Assembly (NCBI GenBank): GCA_035943635.1
Contig: DASZBX010000057.1
Span: 62,001 to 126,000, forward strand
Reading direction: 5' to 3'
Origin: DASZBX01 sp035943635
Lineage (GTDB): Bacteria > Actinomycetota > Actinomycetes > Streptomycetales > Catenulisporaceae
Length of the DNA stretch: 64,000 nt
The notes below the pieces were generated by a model that worked only from the letters and a program-made list of their open reading frames with translations, was not told the DNA's origin and searched no databases. Of the stretch, positions 36,213-45,437 are shown piece after piece (position 1 is the stretch's first letter; every line of letters begins with the position of its first letter). A program made the translations under genes and the position numbers.

Positions 36213-37061
36213 ATGGCGCAGGCAACCGTACTCACTCCGGACCCGGCCGCGACCGCGGCGGCCACCGGGCCGGAACCGGTCGAGACCTTCGAGACGCTCG
36301 AGTCCCTCGAACCCTTCGACGCCTTCGAGGTGTTCGACTCCTTCGGGCCGTTCGACCTGCGGGAGCCGGCCGACTCGGTCGACCCGCCGCGCTTCCCTCC
36401 GCAAAGGCCGCACACATCGCACCCGCCGATCCCCGCCATCCCCGCCCCGCGCTCGCTCAACTCGGCGCGCAGCACGGCGAAGTACGACCACCAGAACCCC
36501 CCGTCCGACATCCCCGCGCTCGTCGCCCGCGCGCGCAGCGGCGACGCGGAGGCCTTCGGCGAGATCTACGGACTCTACGCGGACTCGGTCTACCGCTACA
36601 TCTACCGCCGCGTCTCGCACCGCCAACTGGCCGAGGACCTGTGCAGTGAGACGTTTCTGCGCGCCCTGCGGCGGATCTCGTCCTTCGCCTGGCAGGGGCG
36701 CGACATCATCGCGTGGCTGCAGACCATCGCGCGCAACCTGGTGATCGACCACTACAAATCGGCGGTGCGCCGGGCCGAGACGCCCACGGACGAGTTCGAC
36801 GACACCGAGGTGTGCAAGGACGGCCCGGAGGAGGCGCTGCTGACCGCGCTCGCCCAGCGGTCGCTGTACGACGCGATGGAGCGGCTGGTGCCGGCGCAGC
36901 GGCAGTGCGTCACGCTGCGGCTGCTCGACGGGCACTCGGTCGACGAGACGGCGCACATCATGGGCCGCACCCGCGGCGCGATCACGACGCTGCAGTTCCG
37001 GGCGTTGCGCGCGCTGGAGCGTGTGTTGCGTGAGCAGGAGGGGGCGCCCGCGGCGGTATAA
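36213..37061 (+). CDS. BldN-like ECF sigma factor with long N-terminal extension
   Basis: A 282-residue sigma factor. Residues ~100-275 hold regions 2 and 4, close in sequence to Streptomyces BldN/AdsA (AEDLCSETFLRALRRISSF; WQGRDIIAWLQTIARNLVIDHYKS; ECVTLRLL is QCVTLRLL here; VDETAHIMGRTRGAITTLQFRALR). BldN has an ~86-residue N-terminal pro-sequence that is removed; here the extension is ~100 residues and carries a Phe/Glu/Asp-rich run (ETFETLESLEPFDAFEVF). ATG 36213 has GGAAGGG upstream. No rsbN-like anti-sigma gene follows, so this may be a paralogue rather than BldN itself. It is probably involved in development. Confidence 0.85.
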   Translation: MAQATVLTPDPAATAAATGPEPVETFETLESLEPFDAFEVFDSFGPFDLREPADSVDPPRFPPQRPHTSHPPIPAIPAPRSLNSARSTAKYDHQNPPSDIPALVARARSGDAEAFGEIYGLYADSVYRYIYRRVSHRQLAEDLCSETFLRALRRISSFAWQGRDIIAWLQTIARNLVIDHYKSAVRRAETPTDEFDDTEVCKDGPEEALLTALAQRSLYDAMERLVPAQRQCVTLRLLDGHSVDETAHIMGRTRGAITTLQFRALRALERVLREQEGAPAAV

Positions 37062-37093
37062 CCTGCGCACCCGAACGGTGCCCGGAAAACGAA

Positions 37094-37126
37094 GCGTCCC
37101 CCGGCTGACGTTCGGCCGGGGGACGC
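37094..37126. terminator. Strong hairpin between convergent sigma and GH92 genes
   Basis: GCGTCCCCCGGC (37094-37105) and GCCGGGGGACGC (37115-37126) form a perfect 12-bp stem with a 9-nt loop, followed by tcggtctt. It lies 32 bp after the sigma stop and 36 bp from the GH92 stop and may serve both strands. Confidence 0.75.
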
Positions 37127-37161
37127 TCGGTCTTGCTAGGCGATCTGACTACCGCCCCTCA

Positions 37162-40100
37162 TCAGGAGGGCAGGTTCCACTTCTGGGCGCTGGAACCGTT
37201 GCAGGCGTACAGCTGCACCTGGGTTCCCGCGGTGGTGCTGGAGGCCGGGTCGTCCAGGCACAGGCCCGACTGCGGGTTGATCAGCTGGCCGCTCGTGGTG
37301 GCCCGCCACTGCTGCGAACCGGACTGGTTGCAGCCGTAGAGCTGGACCAGCGTGCCGTTCGTGGTGCCGCCGTTGCTGACGTCCAGGCAGCTGCCCAGGA
37401 TCTGGAGGCTGCCGTCGGGCTCCACGGTCCAGCTCTGGGCGGCCGAGCCGTTGCAGCCCCAGATCTGGATCTTGGTGCCGTTGGCGGTGGCCGCGGCGTT
37501 GTCGTCCAGGCACAGGTTGCCGCCCACTCCGGCGGTGACCGCACCGGTCCGGGCGGCCGGGGCGGCCGGCAGGGTCCAGTTCTGGGCGGCGGTGCCGTTG
37601 CAGGTGTACAGCTCCAGTGCGGTGCCCTGGGTGGTGCTGGCGGCCGGGTCGTCGAGGCAGGAGCCCGACTCCGGGTTGACCAGCGAGCCGTTGGCGCCGA
37701 TCTTCCACTGCTGGGCACCGGTGCCGTTGCAGTTGTACAGGTCGATCGCGGTGCCGTTGGCGGTGCCGCTGGTCTTGACGTCCAGGCACTTGCCCAGGGT
37801 CCGGATGGTGCCGTCGGTCGCGATCGTCCAGGCCTGGGCGGCCGAGCCGTTGCAGCCCCAGATCTGGATGGTGGTGCCGTCGGTGTCCGAGGACTGTGCG
37901 TCGTCCATGCACAGGCTGGTGCCGACGCCGGCGCCGATCTGGCCGATCCGCGGGGACGGCGGCGCGGCCACGTTGCCGTTGTACGAGGGCGGGGCCTGGT
38001 TGGCGGCGGCGGCCCAGCCGGTGTTGGCGGTGGTGCCCAGGGTGTAGTTCAGGGTGCCGCCGCTGGTGATGGCCGAGGTGGGGGCGTAGGCGTTGTTCCA
38101 AGCCGCGCCGTTCCAGGTGGCCGATTGGACGTACGGGGCGTTGTCCGCCGCGCCGTTGCCGTTGATCGTCAGGGTGTTGCCGGAGGGCAGGGTGACGACG
38201 GCCTGGGTGAACAGCGGCGAGCCGAGCGCCAGGTCCGCGGTGCCGGGGGTCTCCGGGTACATGCCCAGGGCGGACCAGACGAACCAGGAGCTCATCTCGC
38301 CCAGGTCGTCGTTGCCGTCGGCCAGGCCGCTCGGGGCGTCGGTCCAGATCTGGTCCTGGATCGCCCGGACGGTGCCCTGGGTCTGGTAGGGCTCACCGGT
38401 GTAGTCGTATTCCCACGGCAGTTCGATGCTGGGCTCGTTGCCGACCCAGGCGTAGCCGTTGGCGCCGGTGAAGCTGCGCAGCGTGGTGCCGAGGTACTGG
38501 TTCATCGCGGTGTTGCCGCCCTTGGCCTGGGCCAGGCCCGCGATGTCGAACGGCACCATGCCGGTGTAGATCCACGAGGTGGCCTCGACCATGTCGTTGC
38601 CGCTGGTCGGGTCGAAACCGGTGTCCCAGTCGCCGTTCGCGTCCCGGGGCTGGACGAAGCCGCTGTTCGGGTCGAGCACGTTGCGCCATTCCTGCGCCCG
38701 GTTGGCGAAGGTGGACTGGTCGTTCGCGTCGCCGAGGGCCCCGGCGTATGCGGACAGGGCGAAGTCGGCGGTGTTGTACTCGAGCGTGGTGGACACCGGG
38801 CCGTAGAAGTTGCAGCAGCCGAAGGTGCCGTTGTGCGGCATGTAGCCGGGCGCGGCCAGGTAGTTCAGGCCCGGGCGGACGTTGCCGGTGTTCGTCGCCT
38901 CGGCGATCATGTCGGTCAGCGCGGTCGAGGTGTTGAAGTTGCGCGCCCCGAACGCGTAGTAGTCCGCGAGGATCGCGTCGGCCGGGTCGCCGACCATCAC
39001 GTAGGTCTCGCCGTTGTCCTCAGACCACTTGGGGAAGATGCCGGTCTGAGCGTAGTCGTCCACCATGGACTGCGCCGTGTCCGACGCGGCGGTCGGGTCG
39101 AGCAGGCCTTCGAGCTGCGCCTGCGACCGGTAGATGTCCCAGCCGGAGAAGTTCCCGTACGCGGCGCCGTGGCCGGAGTCGACCGTGTGCACCTTGCCGT
39201 CGAAGCCCGGGTACTGGCCGTTGACGTCGCTGATCACGTTCGGGTGCAGCAGCGAGTGGTACAGCGCGGTGTAGTACTCGGCCTGCTGGGCGGCGGTGCC
39301 GCCGGAGATCGCGGCCCGGTTGAGCACGGAGTTCCACGAGCTCTGCGCGGCGCTCTCGGTGGTGGAGAAGTTCCAGTTCGGGTTCTCGGTGTTCCGGTTG
39401 TTCACCGCGTTGGCGATGGACACGTAGGACACGCCGACCTTGGCCAGCACGGTCTGGTTGCTGGTGGTGTTGAAGGTGACGTACCCGTTGTTCGCGGAGG
39501 TCTGCGGGGTGACCGCGTTGGGCTTGGCCGCGGTCGACGGCGTGGTGCCGTGCAGGACCGGCTTGTTGGGCGTCTCCGGCGCGGTCGAGGACGCGGCGCC
39601 GGTGCTGGCCGGCTTGAGCGTGGCCGGGACGGCGGCGGTGCCGTTGGTGGCGAAGGACTGGTTGAACACCATGTCGAAGTACACGGTGTAGGTGTTGCCG
39701 CCGCCGCAGAAGTTGCCGCTGGTGACCTGGCCGCTGACCTCGGTGTTGCTCACGACGTTGAACTGGGTGTTCGAGTCGCCGTTCTGGCTGCTGTTGAGCT
39801 TGAAGACCAGGTTGGCCTGGGTGGTCGACGGGAAGGTGAAGCTGGCCATCCCGCTGTGCGTGGTGGCGGTCAGCTGCGTGGTGACCCCGTTGTTCAGGGC
39901 GACCTTGTAGTAGCCGGCCGAGGCGGACTCGTTCGAGTGCGAGAACGCGTCGGTCGCGCTGGTGCTGACCGCGCCGACGGTCGGCAGCACCGGGATGTCG
40001 CCGGCCGCGCCGCAGCCCGGGCCCGAAATGTGGGTCAGGCTGAAGCCGGTGATCGACGAGTCGTTGTACTCGTAGCCGCCGCCGGAGGGCCGGGACGGGG

Positions 40101-40425
40101 TGTCCGGGCTCCACTGCACCATGCCGAAGGGCACGTCGGCGCCGGGGAAGTCGTCGGCCTGGTTGGTGGTGCCGATGAACGGGTTGACCAGCGCGGCCGG
40201 GTTGGTCACCAGCGCGGCGGTGGCGGTGGCCGCGCCGACCCCGGTGGCGGCCTGGGCCGGCAGGGCCAGCGAACAGATCATCGCGGCGCTGGTGCCGACG
40301 CCGAGCAGCGCGGTCAGCTGCCGGGCCCGGCGGGCCCTGGGCTGCGCGGACGGCGGGAGCGCCGCCGACTGCTCGGGTCGTCGCCGCGCGGTGCGCCGGG
40401 GCACACCTGTGGACGGGTTTCTCAT
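37162..40425 (-). CDS. Secreted GH92 alpha-mannosidase with ricin-type lectin repeats
   Basis: A 1087-residue secreted enzyme. Signal peptide ~1-60 (twin-Arg-rich start, ends PAQA-A). GH92 domain ~75-800: VNPFIGTTNQADDFPGADVPFG at its start, GPGCGAAGDIPVLP and GFDGKVHTVDSGH-type segments of the family. Two C-terminal ricin-B trefoil domains (~820-945 and ~955-1087) carry repeated CLD...IQIWGCNGSAAQ / QLYGCN QSGSQQW motifs. GH92 enzymes are Ca-dependent exo-alpha-mannosidases acting on N-glycans and mannans. ATG 40425 has GGAGG 8 nt upstream. The operator at 40500 links it to the GH130 gene. Confidence 0.95.
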   Translation of the reverse strand: MRNPSTGVPRRTARRRPEQSAALPPSAQPRARRARQLTALLGVGTSAAMICSLALPAQAATGVGAATATAALVTNPAALVNPFIGTTNQADDFPGADVPFGMVQWSPDTPSRPSGGGYEYNDSSITGFSLTHISGPGCGAAGDIPVLPTVGAVSTSATDAFSHSNESASAGYYKVALNNGVTTQLTATTHSGMASFTFPSTTQANLVFKLNSSQNGDSNTQFNVVSNTEVSGQVTSGNFCGGGNTYTVYFDMVFNQSFATNGTAAVPATLKPASTGAASSTAPETPNKPVLHGTTPSTAAKPNAVTPQTSANNGYVTFNTTSNQTVLAKVGVSYVSIANAVNNRNTENPNWNFSTTESAAQSSWNSVLNRAAISGGTAAQQAEYYTALYHSLLHPNVISDVNGQYPGFDGKVHTVDSGHGAAYGNFSGWDIYRSQAQLEGLLDPTAASDTAQSMVDDYAQTGIFPKWSEDNGETYVMVGDPADAILADYYAFGARNFNTSTALTDMIAEATNTGNVRPGLNYLAAPGYMPHNGTFGCCNFYGPVSTTLEYNTADFALSAYAGALGDANDQSTFANRAQEWRNVLDPNSGFVQPRDANGDWDTGFDPTSGNDMVEATSWIYTGMVPFDIAGLAQAKGGNTAMNQYLGTTLRSFTGANGYAWVGNEPSIELPWEYDYTGEPYQTQGTVRAIQDQIWTDAPSGLADGNDDLGEMSSWFVWSALGMYPETPGTADLALGSPLFTQAVVTLPSGNTLTINGNGAADNAPYVQSATWNGAAWNNAYAPTSAITSGGTLNYTLGTTANTGWAAAANQAPPSYNGNVAAPPSPRIGQIGAGVGTSLCMDDAQSSDTDGTTIQIWGCNGSAAQAWTIATDGTIRTLGKCLDVKTSGTANGTAIDLYNCNGTGAQQWKIGANGSLVNPESGSCLDDPAASTTQGTALELYTCNGTAAQNWTLPAAPAARTGAVTAGVGGNLCLDDNAAATANGTKIQIWGCNGSAAQSWTVEPDGSLQILGSCLDVSNGGTTNGTLVQLYGCNQSGSQQWRATTSGQLINPQSGLCLDDPASSTTAGTQVQLYACNGSSAQKWNLPS

Positions 40426-40499
40426 CTAGCCGCCTCCTGTGAAAAGCGCTCGGTCAGTCTGGAAGCACCTCGGGGGCGGAGCGGATCCCGACCTGACAA

Positions 40500-40511
40500 G
40501 ACAACGTTGTC
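40500..40511. promoter_or_regulatory. LacI-type operator GACAACGTTGTC (GH92)
   Basis: The same perfect 12-bp palindrome as at 29456-29467, here 75 bp upstream of the GH92 start. Direct flanks are gacaa on one side and atgctt on the other, so identity is limited to the palindrome, as expected for a regulator site. Confidence 0.75.
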
Positions 40512-41281
40512 ATGCTTCCTTCCGAGGGTATTGATGCACTGGTGACCAATGCTGTCAAGAGCCGGTAGGGGGCAGCGGGGTGGTAGAGCCTTGATGCTCT
40601 GGAAGGGCTTGGCGGAGCGGCTTTTCGGGCCTTTGGCACAGCTCTGATCTGCGGTGACGCACTCGGCGGGCCCGGCTGCGGCGGTGACGTCGATCACGGC
40701 TGCGCGCGTGCTCGGTCATGACCCGGCCATGCGGCGTAGCCGTGCGGCGGGTTCGCGCGGGCATGTTCGATCGTGGTGGAAACCTTGGGATCCGTCGGGA
40801 AGCCGGCGCCGCGCGCCGAGCGGAACGCGCGCCCGCCGGGCGGCACGGCCCTGATGTACGGCCCGGCCCCGATCCCCTTACGCAACACACCGCAGCAGGC
40901 CATCGGTGGCGGGCGCCCCGACGTCGCAGCTTACGGACGGTCGTCGCGCACGTCGGCCCACGAAGCAAGCCACAACGGCCGACACGGCGCGCCGACCCGA
41001 CTCCGCCGGAGTCGAACATGCGATCTTGGCGGATCGCGGACCGGGTTTCGCCGTTCCGACGCCCGGCCGAAACATGCGGGCAAAGTTTCCGCCAAGAATC
41101 CCTTCGCCGACTACGGCGAGGTTACCCGTTCCGCACGAATCCACGACGTTCCCGACATTCCGCGGCCGCGCGCGAAGATCGCCGGAAACTGCTCGGCCCG
41201 ACGTGTCCATTCCGGGCCGGGTCCGTTCGTCCTTACCATGGAGACCGGCGAGAGGCGCCGGTCCGGAACCGAGGAGCAGCC
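40512..41281. other. 770-bp gap between GH92 and the DGPF gene
   Basis: Frames are open here only because of high GC; none has a ribosome binding site or a recognisable product. It contains a 10-bp inverted repeat, TCTTGGCGGA (41024-41033) and TCCGCCAAGA (41088-41097), with 54 bp between, which could form a stem in a leader RNA. The GAGGAG site before 41282 belongs to the next gene. Confidence 0.4.
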
Positions 41282-41626
41282 ATGCCCACCTACATCGCCT
41301 TCAGCTACACCCCGGACAACGACTGGAGCGACCCGAAGTACGCCCAGGAGGCCAAGGACTACAACGAGTTCGGCGAAGCCGCCGCAGCCGTGCTGCGCGG
41401 CGGGAACGCCCTGTACCCCACCGCCACCGCGACCACCGTGCGGGTGCGCGGCGGCAAGGGCGGCGAGGTGCTCACCAGCGACGGCCCGTACGCCGAGACC
41501 AAGGAGGCGCTGACCGGCTACTACCTCCTGGAGTGCGCCGACCTCGAAGCGGCGGTCGCGGTCGCGGCGCAGATCCCGGCGGCCTGGGGCGGGGCCGTCG
41601 AGATCCGCCCGGTGATCGAGTTCTGA
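41282..41626 (+). CDS. DGPF-domain (YCII-related) protein, partner of ECF42 sigma factor
   Basis: A 114-residue single-domain protein of the DGPF/YCII-related family. The motif reads TSDGPYAETKEALTGYYLLEC, with DGPYAE in place of DGPFAE. These proteins accompany ECF42 sigma factors in most actinobacteria and are thought to take part in signalling to the sigma factor; the mechanism is not settled. ATG 41282 is preceded by GAGGAG. The sigma gene starts 20 bp after this stop. Confidence 0.92.
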   Translation: MPTYIAFSYTPDNDWSDPKYAQEAKDYNEFGEAAAAVLRGGNALYPTATATTVRVRGGKGGEVLTSDGPYAETKEALTGYYLLECADLEAAVAVAAQIPAAWGGAVEIRPVIEF

Positions 41627-41646
41627 CCCCGGACCCGGCACCGGAC

Positions 41647-42885
41647 GTGGCGACGGCCGGCGACGCGGCGGCGCGGCTGGTACGCGAGGAGGGCGCTCGG
41701 GTACTGGCCACGCTGATCCGCGTCACCGGCGACATCGACCTGGCCCAGGACGCCGTGCAGGACGCCGTCGTGCGGGCGCTGGAACGCTGGCCGCACGACG
41801 GCGTGCCGGACAACCCGCGCGGCTGGCTGCTGGTGACCGCGCGCAACCGGGCCGTGGACCTGATCCGCCGCGAGTCGCGGCGGGCCGGCAAGCAGGCGCA
41901 GGCGACGGCGTTCCCGGACCAGGGCGAGGCCGAGGCCGAGGAGCCGCAGAGCGTGCGCGACGACATGCTCCGGCTGGTCTTCACCTGCTGCCACCCCTTC
42001 CTGGCCGCCGACGCCCAGGTGGCGCTCGCCCTGCGCACCCTCGGCGGGCTGTCCACCGCGCAGGTCGCCCGCGCCCTGGTCGTGCCCGAGGCCACCATGG
42101 CCAAGCGGCTGACCAGGGCGAAGCAGAAGATCGCGCGGGCCGGGATCCCGTACCGGGTGGCGGCCGAGGCCGAACTGCCGCAACGGCTGACCGGGGTCGC
42201 GGCCACGGTCTACCTGATCTTCAACGAGGGCTACGCCGCCGGGGCGGGCGAGGACCTGGTCCGGGCCGACCTGACCGCCGAGGCGATCCGGCTGGCCCGG
42301 CTGCTGGCCGGCCTGATGCCCGAGGAGCCGACCGTGCTCGGCCTGCTCGCCCTGCTGCTGCTCCACGACGCCCGGCGCCCGGCCCGGGTCGACGAGCAGG
42401 GCCGGCTGGTGCTGCTGGCCGACCAGGACCGTGCCCGGTGGGACAAGGAGGCGATCCGCGAGGGGGTCGAACTGGTCGGCGCCGCCCTGCGCCGCAGCCC
42501 CGACCGGCCGGACGCGTACGCCGTGCAGGCCGCGATCGCCGCCTGCCACGGCCTGGCCGGGGCCTACTCCGAAACCCAGTGGGACGCGGTCGTCTCGTGG
42601 TACGACGTGCTGCTGACCGTGCAGGACACCCCGGTGGTCCGGCTCAACCGCGCGGTCGCGGTGGCCGAACGCGACGGCCCGGCCGCCGGACTCGCCCTCG
42701 TGGACCAGATCGAAGGACTGTCCGCGTATCCGTGGTGGTACGCGAGCCGCGCGGAACTGTTGCAGCGCACCGGAAACACCGAAGCGGCGTTGGCCGCGTA
42801 TCAGGAGGCGCTCGCCTTCACGCTCAGCCGCCCGCAGACCGAGCACCTCCGCCGCCGGGTGGCCGAGCTGGGCGGCGAGAAGTAG
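41647..42885 (+). CDS. ECF42-group RNA polymerase sigma factor
   Basis: A 412-residue sigma factor with the long C-terminal TPR-like extension of group ECF42. Region 2: DIDLAQDAVQDAVVRALERW and GWLLVTARNRAVDLIRRE; region 4: LGGLSTAQVARALVVPEATMAKRLTRAKQKI. The extension (~180-412) contains SNF/TPR-like helices (YLIFNEGYAA; LNRAVAVAERDGPAAGL; AALAAYQEALAFT). The extension replaces an anti-sigma partner as the sensor. GTG 41647 is the first usable start after the upstream stop. It forms an operon with the DGPF gene. Confidence 0.94.
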   Translation: MATAGDAAARLVREEGARVLATLIRVTGDIDLAQDAVQDAVVRALERWPHDGVPDNPRGWLLVTARNRAVDLIRRESRRAGKQAQATAFPDQGEAEAEEPQSVRDDMLRLVFTCCHPFLAADAQVALALRTLGGLSTAQVARALVVPEATMAKRLTRAKQKIARAGIPYRVAAEAELPQRLTGVAATVYLIFNEGYAAGAGEDLVRADLTAEAIRLARLLAGLMPEEPTVLGLLALLLLHDARRPARVDEQGRLVLLADQDRARWDKEAIREGVELVGAALRRSPDRPDAYAVQAAIAACHGLAGAYSETQWDAVVSWYDVLLTVQDTPVVRLNRAVAVAERDGPAAGLALVDQIEGLSAYPWWYASRAELLQRTGNTEAALAAYQEALAFTLSRPQTEHLRRRVAELGGEK

Positions 42886-43010
42886 GCAAGTCAGGACTTC
42901 CGGCGAATGCGGCCCGTATTGCCCTCGGAAATGGGCGCTGATACGGTGAGCGGCGGTTCGAGTATCCCGGGTGAGTTTCCGGCCCGGCCACACGGGGAGT
43001 GGGAGGGGCT

Positions 43011-43721
43011 ATGGCGATCGACGACCTGCCGATGCCGGTGGTGACGTTCCTGAACGTGATCGGCGTGAAGTGGCCTTATATCAACGAGGACTCGCTGATC
43101 CAGTTCGGCGACCTGGTCAACGAGTTCGGCCAGGCGGTCGAGCTGACCCACCAGGACGCGACGGCCACGGTGAAGCAGCTCGGCGCCGTGTATAAGGGGG
43201 CTGCGTACACCCAGCTGCACAACAAGTGGACCCAGATGTCCGCGTCGCACGTGAGCGAGCTGGTCGAGGCCTGCCAGGCGGTGTCCGCGGCCTGCACCGC
43301 GGCGGCCGCGTACATCGTCGAGCAGAAGGGCGAGGCGATCGTCGAGCTGATCGGCCTGGCCGCGACCTTCCTGGCCGCCCAGGCCGCCGCGGTGGAGACC
43401 TTCGGCCTGTCCGAGGCCGCGGCGGTGCTCGCCGACGAGGTGGCCGAGCGGCTGATCGAGTCGCTCGAGCAGGACCTGGAGCAGTACCTGATCGGCAAGT
43501 TGGCCAGTGAGGCGCTCAAACCCCTGATCGCGAAGGTGGAGGCGGCGATGTCCGGGCTGGACTGGCCGGGCGGCTCGGGCCCGGGCAGCGTCGAGGCGTC
43601 CTTCGAGGCGGACACCACGGCGATGATGACGCACGCGAGCACCCTGCACGCGCACGCGGACATGTTCGCGGGCCACACGCAGAGGTTCGCCTCCGGCGCG
43701 GCGAGCATCAACGTCGGATGA
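43011..43721 (+). CDS. WXG100-like helical protein, orphan T7SS substrate candidate
   Basis: A 236-residue helical protein. Residues ~20-95 look like a WXG100-type hairpin (FGQAVELTHQDATATVKQL; a Trp in NKWTQMSASH). The middle ~95-170 is Ala-rich amphipathic helix (QAAAVETFGLSEAAAVLADEVAE) and the C-terminal ~45 residues form another helix with His repeats (HASTLHAHADMFAGHTQRF). No signal peptide. ATG 43011 with GGGAGGGG upstream. No T7SS gene is adjacent; the nearest blocks are 7 kb and 27 kb away. Role is inferred. Confidence 0.72.
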   Translation: MAIDDLPMPVVTFLNVIGVKWPYINEDSLIQFGDLVNEFGQAVELTHQDATATVKQLGAVYKGAAYTQLHNKWTQMSASHVSELVEACQAVSAACTAAAAYIVEQKGEAIVELIGLAATFLAAQAAAVETFGLSEAAAVLADEVAERLIESLEQDLEQYLIGKLASEALKPLIAKVEAAMSGLDWPGGSGPGSVEASFEADTTAMMTHASTLHAHADMFAGHTQRFASGAASINVG

Positions 43722-43769
43722 GACTCGTCCCGCAGCGGGATTCCGGGGCGTGCCGCTGACCGTGCGGTC

Positions 43770-45371
43770 TCACGGCGTCTCGGCCGTGATCCGCCCCGAC
43801 CGCCGCGCCTCCTGCAGCGCGCCGAAATCCCGCTCGTTCTGGTCCGCGTACGCCGCCGAGAAGTCCGCGATCGCCTCGGCGAATTCCGAGTCCCGGCCCA
43901 GGTACGCCGCGATCGCGATCCGGTCGCCGGAACGCGCGTGCGCCCGGGCCAGGGTCCAGCCGCACAGCTCGCCGTAGCCGCGCATCCCGGGCGGCAGGAA
44001 GTTCTCCACCGCCGCCGAGCCCTTCCAGTCGGCGAACTGGCGCACGTAGAAGTCCCGGCGCCGCCCGTCCACGGCCACGGCCGAGTGCCAGCCGAGGAAG
44101 ATGTCGCTCGCGGACTGCATCAGCCGCTGGCCGACCACCACCCGCTCGCCCTGGTGTGCGTAGTGCACCCGGTTGCCCAGATGCGCGGCCAACACAGAGG
44201 CCTGCGCCTCCTTCACCTGGAGGAACAGCGGATCGTCCCCGTCGCGGCCATGCAGCAGCACGATCCAGCACCGGGTGCCGACACTGCCGACCCCGACCAC
44301 CTTGCGGGCCAGATCGACGAACTCGAACGATGACAGCAGTGCGCGGCGGTCGGCCTGGACCGTGCGGCGGTAGTTGGAGATCAGGTTGCGGATCGTCGCC
44401 TCCAACTCGTGCCGCTCGAGATCGGGCAGCAGGTCGCGGATCGGCACGATCAGCGGCGGCTGCGCGACGATCCGGCGCTGCCCGTCGACGACCGCGGTCA
44501 GTTTCCCGAAGGCCCGCAGGCTGTCGCGGGTGCGCGCCTTGGCCAGAGCCTTGTCGACCGCGACCTCCTGGGTCTTCTTCAGCTGCGGATCGAACACCTG
44601 CCTGATCTCGTCCACGTCGCTGCGGGCATACCAGACGTCGAGCTCGCGCATGCCGGCGAACTGGATCATCGCCTTCTGATACCTACGCACCATCCGGATC
44701 TGGATCTTGCGACGCTGCTTCTCGGTGAACCCGTTGTCCCGCGCGGCGACCTCCAGGCTGGCCGCGAGCCGTTTGACGTCCCACTCCCAGGGGCCGGGGT
44801 AGGTCTCGTCGAAGTCGTTCACATCGAACAACAGCTTGCGCTCCGGGGACCCGAAAAGCCCGAAGTTGAGCAGGTGCGCGTCGCCGCACAGCTGCGCGGT
44901 GATGCCAGAGGCGGGCGTCGTGGCCAGATCCATCGCCATCACGGCGGCCGCGCCGCGGTAGTACGTGAACGGCGAGACCAGCATCCGCCCGTACCGGATC
45001 GGCACCAGCTCCGGCACCCGCGACGTGGCCTGGCGGATGAGCACGCCGACCGGATCCGCCCGCCCGGGCGCCGGGGCGAACTGCGCGTGCGCCGCCGGGG
45101 GCACGGCCGACCGCGCGGCCTCGCCGATGGCCACGCGTTCGGCGACCGTCAGGTGCGCCGAGTTCAGGGGCCGGGCCGGGGACACGGCCGTGGTCGGCAT
45201 CCGGGAGGCCGCCGAGGTCGGCTTCGGCGGCGCGGGCGGCTTGCGGGCCCGGACCGCGTCCGACGAGATCGGCCCGTTCGGCGCGCGCCGCGACCGGGTC
45301 GGACTAGCCGTGGGAGCCGCCACGCCCAGCACGCTGCGCACCTCGGTCTGCGTTCTCCGGTCCCGGGGCAT
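43770..45371 (-). CDS. DUF2252-family protein
   Basis: A 533-residue protein of the DUF2252 family, which has a protein-kinase/APH-like fold. Residues 1-75 are a Pro/Ala/Ser/Arg-rich disordered lead. The conserved core follows: PIRYGRMLVSPFTYYRGAA, CGDAHLLNFGLFGSPER (GDAHxxNFG, like an APH catalytic loop), FDVNDFDETYPGPWEWDVKRL, and VRQFADWKGS. Function is not established. ATG 45371 is used; a start inside the disordered lead is possible. The upstream region has a triple 10-bp repeat. Confidence 0.9.
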   Translation of the reverse strand: MPRDRRTQTEVRSVLGVAAPTASPTRSRRAPNGPISSDAVRARKPPAPPKPTSAASRMPTTAVSPARPLNSAHLTVAERVAIGEAARSAVPPAAHAQFAPAPGRADPVGVLIRQATSRVPELVPIRYGRMLVSPFTYYRGAAAVMAMDLATTPASGITAQLCGDAHLLNFGLFGSPERKLLFDVNDFDETYPGPWEWDVKRLAASLEVAARDNGFTEKQRRKIQIRMVRRYQKAMIQFAGMRELDVWYARSDVDEIRQVFDPQLKKTQEVAVDKALAKARTRDSLRAFGKLTAVVDGQRRIVAQPPLIVPIRDLLPDLERHELEATIRNLISNYRRTVQADRRALLSSFEFVDLARKVVGVGSVGTRCWIVLLHGRDGDDPLFLQVKEAQASVLAAHLGNRVHYAHQGERVVVGQRLMQSASDIFLGWHSAVAVDGRRRDFYVRQFADWKGSAAVENFLPPGMRGYGELCGWTLARAHARSGDRIAIAAYLGRDSEFAEAIADFSAAYADQNERDFGALQEARRSGRITAETP

Positions 45372-45437
45372 GACGTCCTCTCCCTGTCGGCGTGCGGCGA
45401 AATGCGGCCGGCCGGGTCCGAAGCCCGGCTTGCCCTT

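Noticed and set aside
37021..40545. 1174-codon open frame on the plus strand opposite GH92
   Set aside because: Val/Gly/Arg-rich low-complexity translation, an antisense shadow of the GH92 gene.
40555..41019. Hypothetical gene on the minus strand in the 770-bp gap
   Set aside because: Arg/Ala/Pro-rich translation without ribosome binding site; neighbouring frames are equally open.
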